From Trichomonas vaginalis G3 (lineage: Eukaryota > Parabasalia > Trichomonadida > Trichomonadidae): a stretch of DNA of 64,000 bases. The stretch is taken from NCBI RefSeq assembly GCF_026262505.1, contig NC_067203.1, positions 6,882,001 through 6,946,000 on the forward strand. The letters are read 5' to 3'. The position numbers and the translations under genes were made by a program. Below the pieces are notes generated by a model. It had not been told where the DNA came from. It did no database searches and was given only the letters and a program-made list of their open reading frames with translations. Position 1 is the stretch's first letter, and each line of letters begins with the position of its first letter. This document shows positions 63,238-64,000 of this stretch, one piece after another.

Positions 63238-63930
63238 TTATTCTTCCTCTTTGAAGTTATCGAAATATTCTGTTATTTTTTCCTTCAGTAATGTTAAGCC
63301 TTCTTTGAATGTAAGTATTGTGCAACCTTTGATGTCATAGTGTGTTTGAGGTAACGTATCTTGAACTATTTGTTTCACATCTTCATTCTGAGTCATTGAA
63401 ATCGGTAAGTTTTCGCGATAGAACCAATTTCTGTCAGATTTGTAAATCTTAGCAAGGTCGTAAAAGCTTTTATTGTTTCTTCTGACTAAATGCAACATAA
63501 CCATGTCACTGTCTTCTTCTTTCTCCAACTCTTCAGTATAAATCATATACTTATAGTTCTTTTCCTTTCCTTTTGGTACCGAACGTGGTATTCTTTTCTG
63601 AATGCTTTTGTCTTTTGCTTCAAGCTTGTTTTCCATCTCTTCACGTTCTGCTTTATATAGTTCATCTAACATCATGAAAATATAACAAGCATAACGAGGT
63701 GAAGCCCACATTGCTACAGCATTTACTAAAAGTCTATGAATATAATAACCTTTCAAACCAGGAGCCAAATTCTTGCGATTTTCGTACGGAATCTCTTCTC
63801 TCGGTTTTCCGAGGGAAGCAATCATATGAGGAAATTCTTCTAAAAGTTCTTTTGTCTGTTGGTTTTCAAACCAATGATATGCTTGCTTTGTAGAACGAAG
63901 AGCATTCATTATACTTTGCATTTGGTACAT
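63238..63930 (-). CDS. Maverick KilA-N/MSV199-type protein, 5' side near window edge
   Basis: 230 residues. The segment NLAPGLKGYYIHRLLVNAVA, MWASPRYACYIFMMLDELYK has the invariant pattern of KilA-N/MSV199 DNA-binding domains of large DNA viruses and phages. A Lys/Glu coiled coil (KAEREEMENKLEAKDKSIQK) and a C-terminal domain (MIYTEELEKEEDSDMVMLHL, SFYDLAKIYKSDRNWFYREN) resembling viral KilA-associated modules follow. The N-terminal part of the domain may lie further upstream, at or beyond the right edge. Probably a transcription or replication factor. Confidence 0.7.
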   Translation of the reverse strand: MYQMQSIMNALRSTKQAYHWFENQQTKELLEEFPHMIASLGKPREEIPYENRKNLAPGLKGYYIHRLLVNAVAMWASPRYACYIFMMLDELYKAEREEMENKLEAKDKSIQKRIPRSVPKGKEKNYKYMIYTEELEKEEDSDMVMLHLVRRNNKSFYDLAKIYKSDRNWFYRENLPISMTQNEDVKQIVQDTLPQTHYDIKGCTILTFKEGLTLLKEKITEYFDNFKEEE

Positions 63931-64000
63931 ATCGTCTTTGACCGAACGAATGAGACGTAACTGTTTGTTATACTGTATGTACTCGTATTCTTCATTTATA

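Larger units (their letters stand above)
46297..64000. mobile_element. Maverick/Polinton copy B (right end outside window)
   Basis: Begins AGTGGGGCTTCCAGGCGCGT, the mirror of the end of copy A. Parts in order: Dam methyltransferase, small membrane protein, 120- and 80-residue proteins, [MULE remnant insertion], 281-residue structural-like protein, tail-fibre-like gene, several small proteins, major capsid protein, a second penton-like protein, HNH endonuclease, protein-primed PolB region, KilA-N protein. At least 17.7 kb including a 2-kb MULE remnant. Integrase, protease and ATPase are not in the window. It is broken, with roughly ten breaks concentrated in the fibre and polymerase regions; the capsid gene and most small genes look whole. 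Near identity with copy A suggests it is young. Confidence 0.9.

Noticed and set aside
46297-64000. Bacterial or phage contamination suggested by Dam, HNH, collar and KilA-N genes
   Set aside because: Composition matches the rest of the window, a MULE and a second Maverick copy are joined to it, and the capsid/PolB set fits a Polinton.

Overview
The window looks like nuclear DNA of a parabasalid protist, most like Trichomonas vaginalis or a close trichomonad. The DNA is very AT-rich and most genes look intron-free. The families seen are ones typical of trichomonads: DUF3447-type ankyrin-repeat proteins, ALK-like glycine-rich surface proteins, Pmp-like beta-helix surface proteins, Mutator-like (MULE) transposons and Maverick/Polinton elements. 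Species identity is an inference. Most of the window is transposable elements, many nested in one another.

Layout. (1) 1-7252 is a MULE cut by the window edge. (2) 7253-30346 is a 23-kb segment holding a four-level nest of DNA transposons (9365-14153), a repeat-loaded MITE (14161-15224), a possible longin-type trafficking gene (15771-17620), a Pmp-like gene (17962-19059), two glycine-rich genes (19766-20635 intact in frame, 21246-23081 decayed), a deletion derivative of a second MULE family (23421-24515), and a DDE-transposase-like gene (28255-29457) whose 3' end is split by an element carrying a hairpin satellite (25476-28288). (3) 30347-40708 is a second, near-identical copy of the first MULE, in the same orientation, with two elements nested in it. 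(4) 40709-43627 is the truncated end of a Maverick (copy A, reverse). (5) 43628-46296 is a host island with a decayed ankyrin gene. (6) 46297-64000 is a much longer Maverick (copy B) that runs off the right edge. It carries a Dam-type DNA methyltransferase, small virion-like proteins, a tail-fibre-like gene, the major capsid protein, an HNH endonuclease, a protein-primed PolB region and a KilA-N protein, and is itself interrupted by a MULE remnant with a hairpin satellite (48241-50198).

Two signals stand out. First, two satellite arrays 23 kb apart, inside two different elements, share one architecture: about 250-bp units made of four consecutive hairpins in the same order. Their stems differ in sequence but still pair, and loops are inverted between units. 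Second, the two large MULE copies have exchanged target-site duplications: the 9-mer ATTGCTGAT lies right of copy 1 and left of copy 2, while copy 2 has Maverick DNA on its right. This is the pattern expected from recombination between MULEs, for example integration of a MULE-bearing circle into a MULE that lived in a Maverick. It predicts what lies just left of base 1.

Maverick B's intact genes share a TTTTTATYT motif shortly before most start codons, which looks like an element-specific promoter. Integrase, packaging ATPase and protease were not seen and may lie beyond the right edge.
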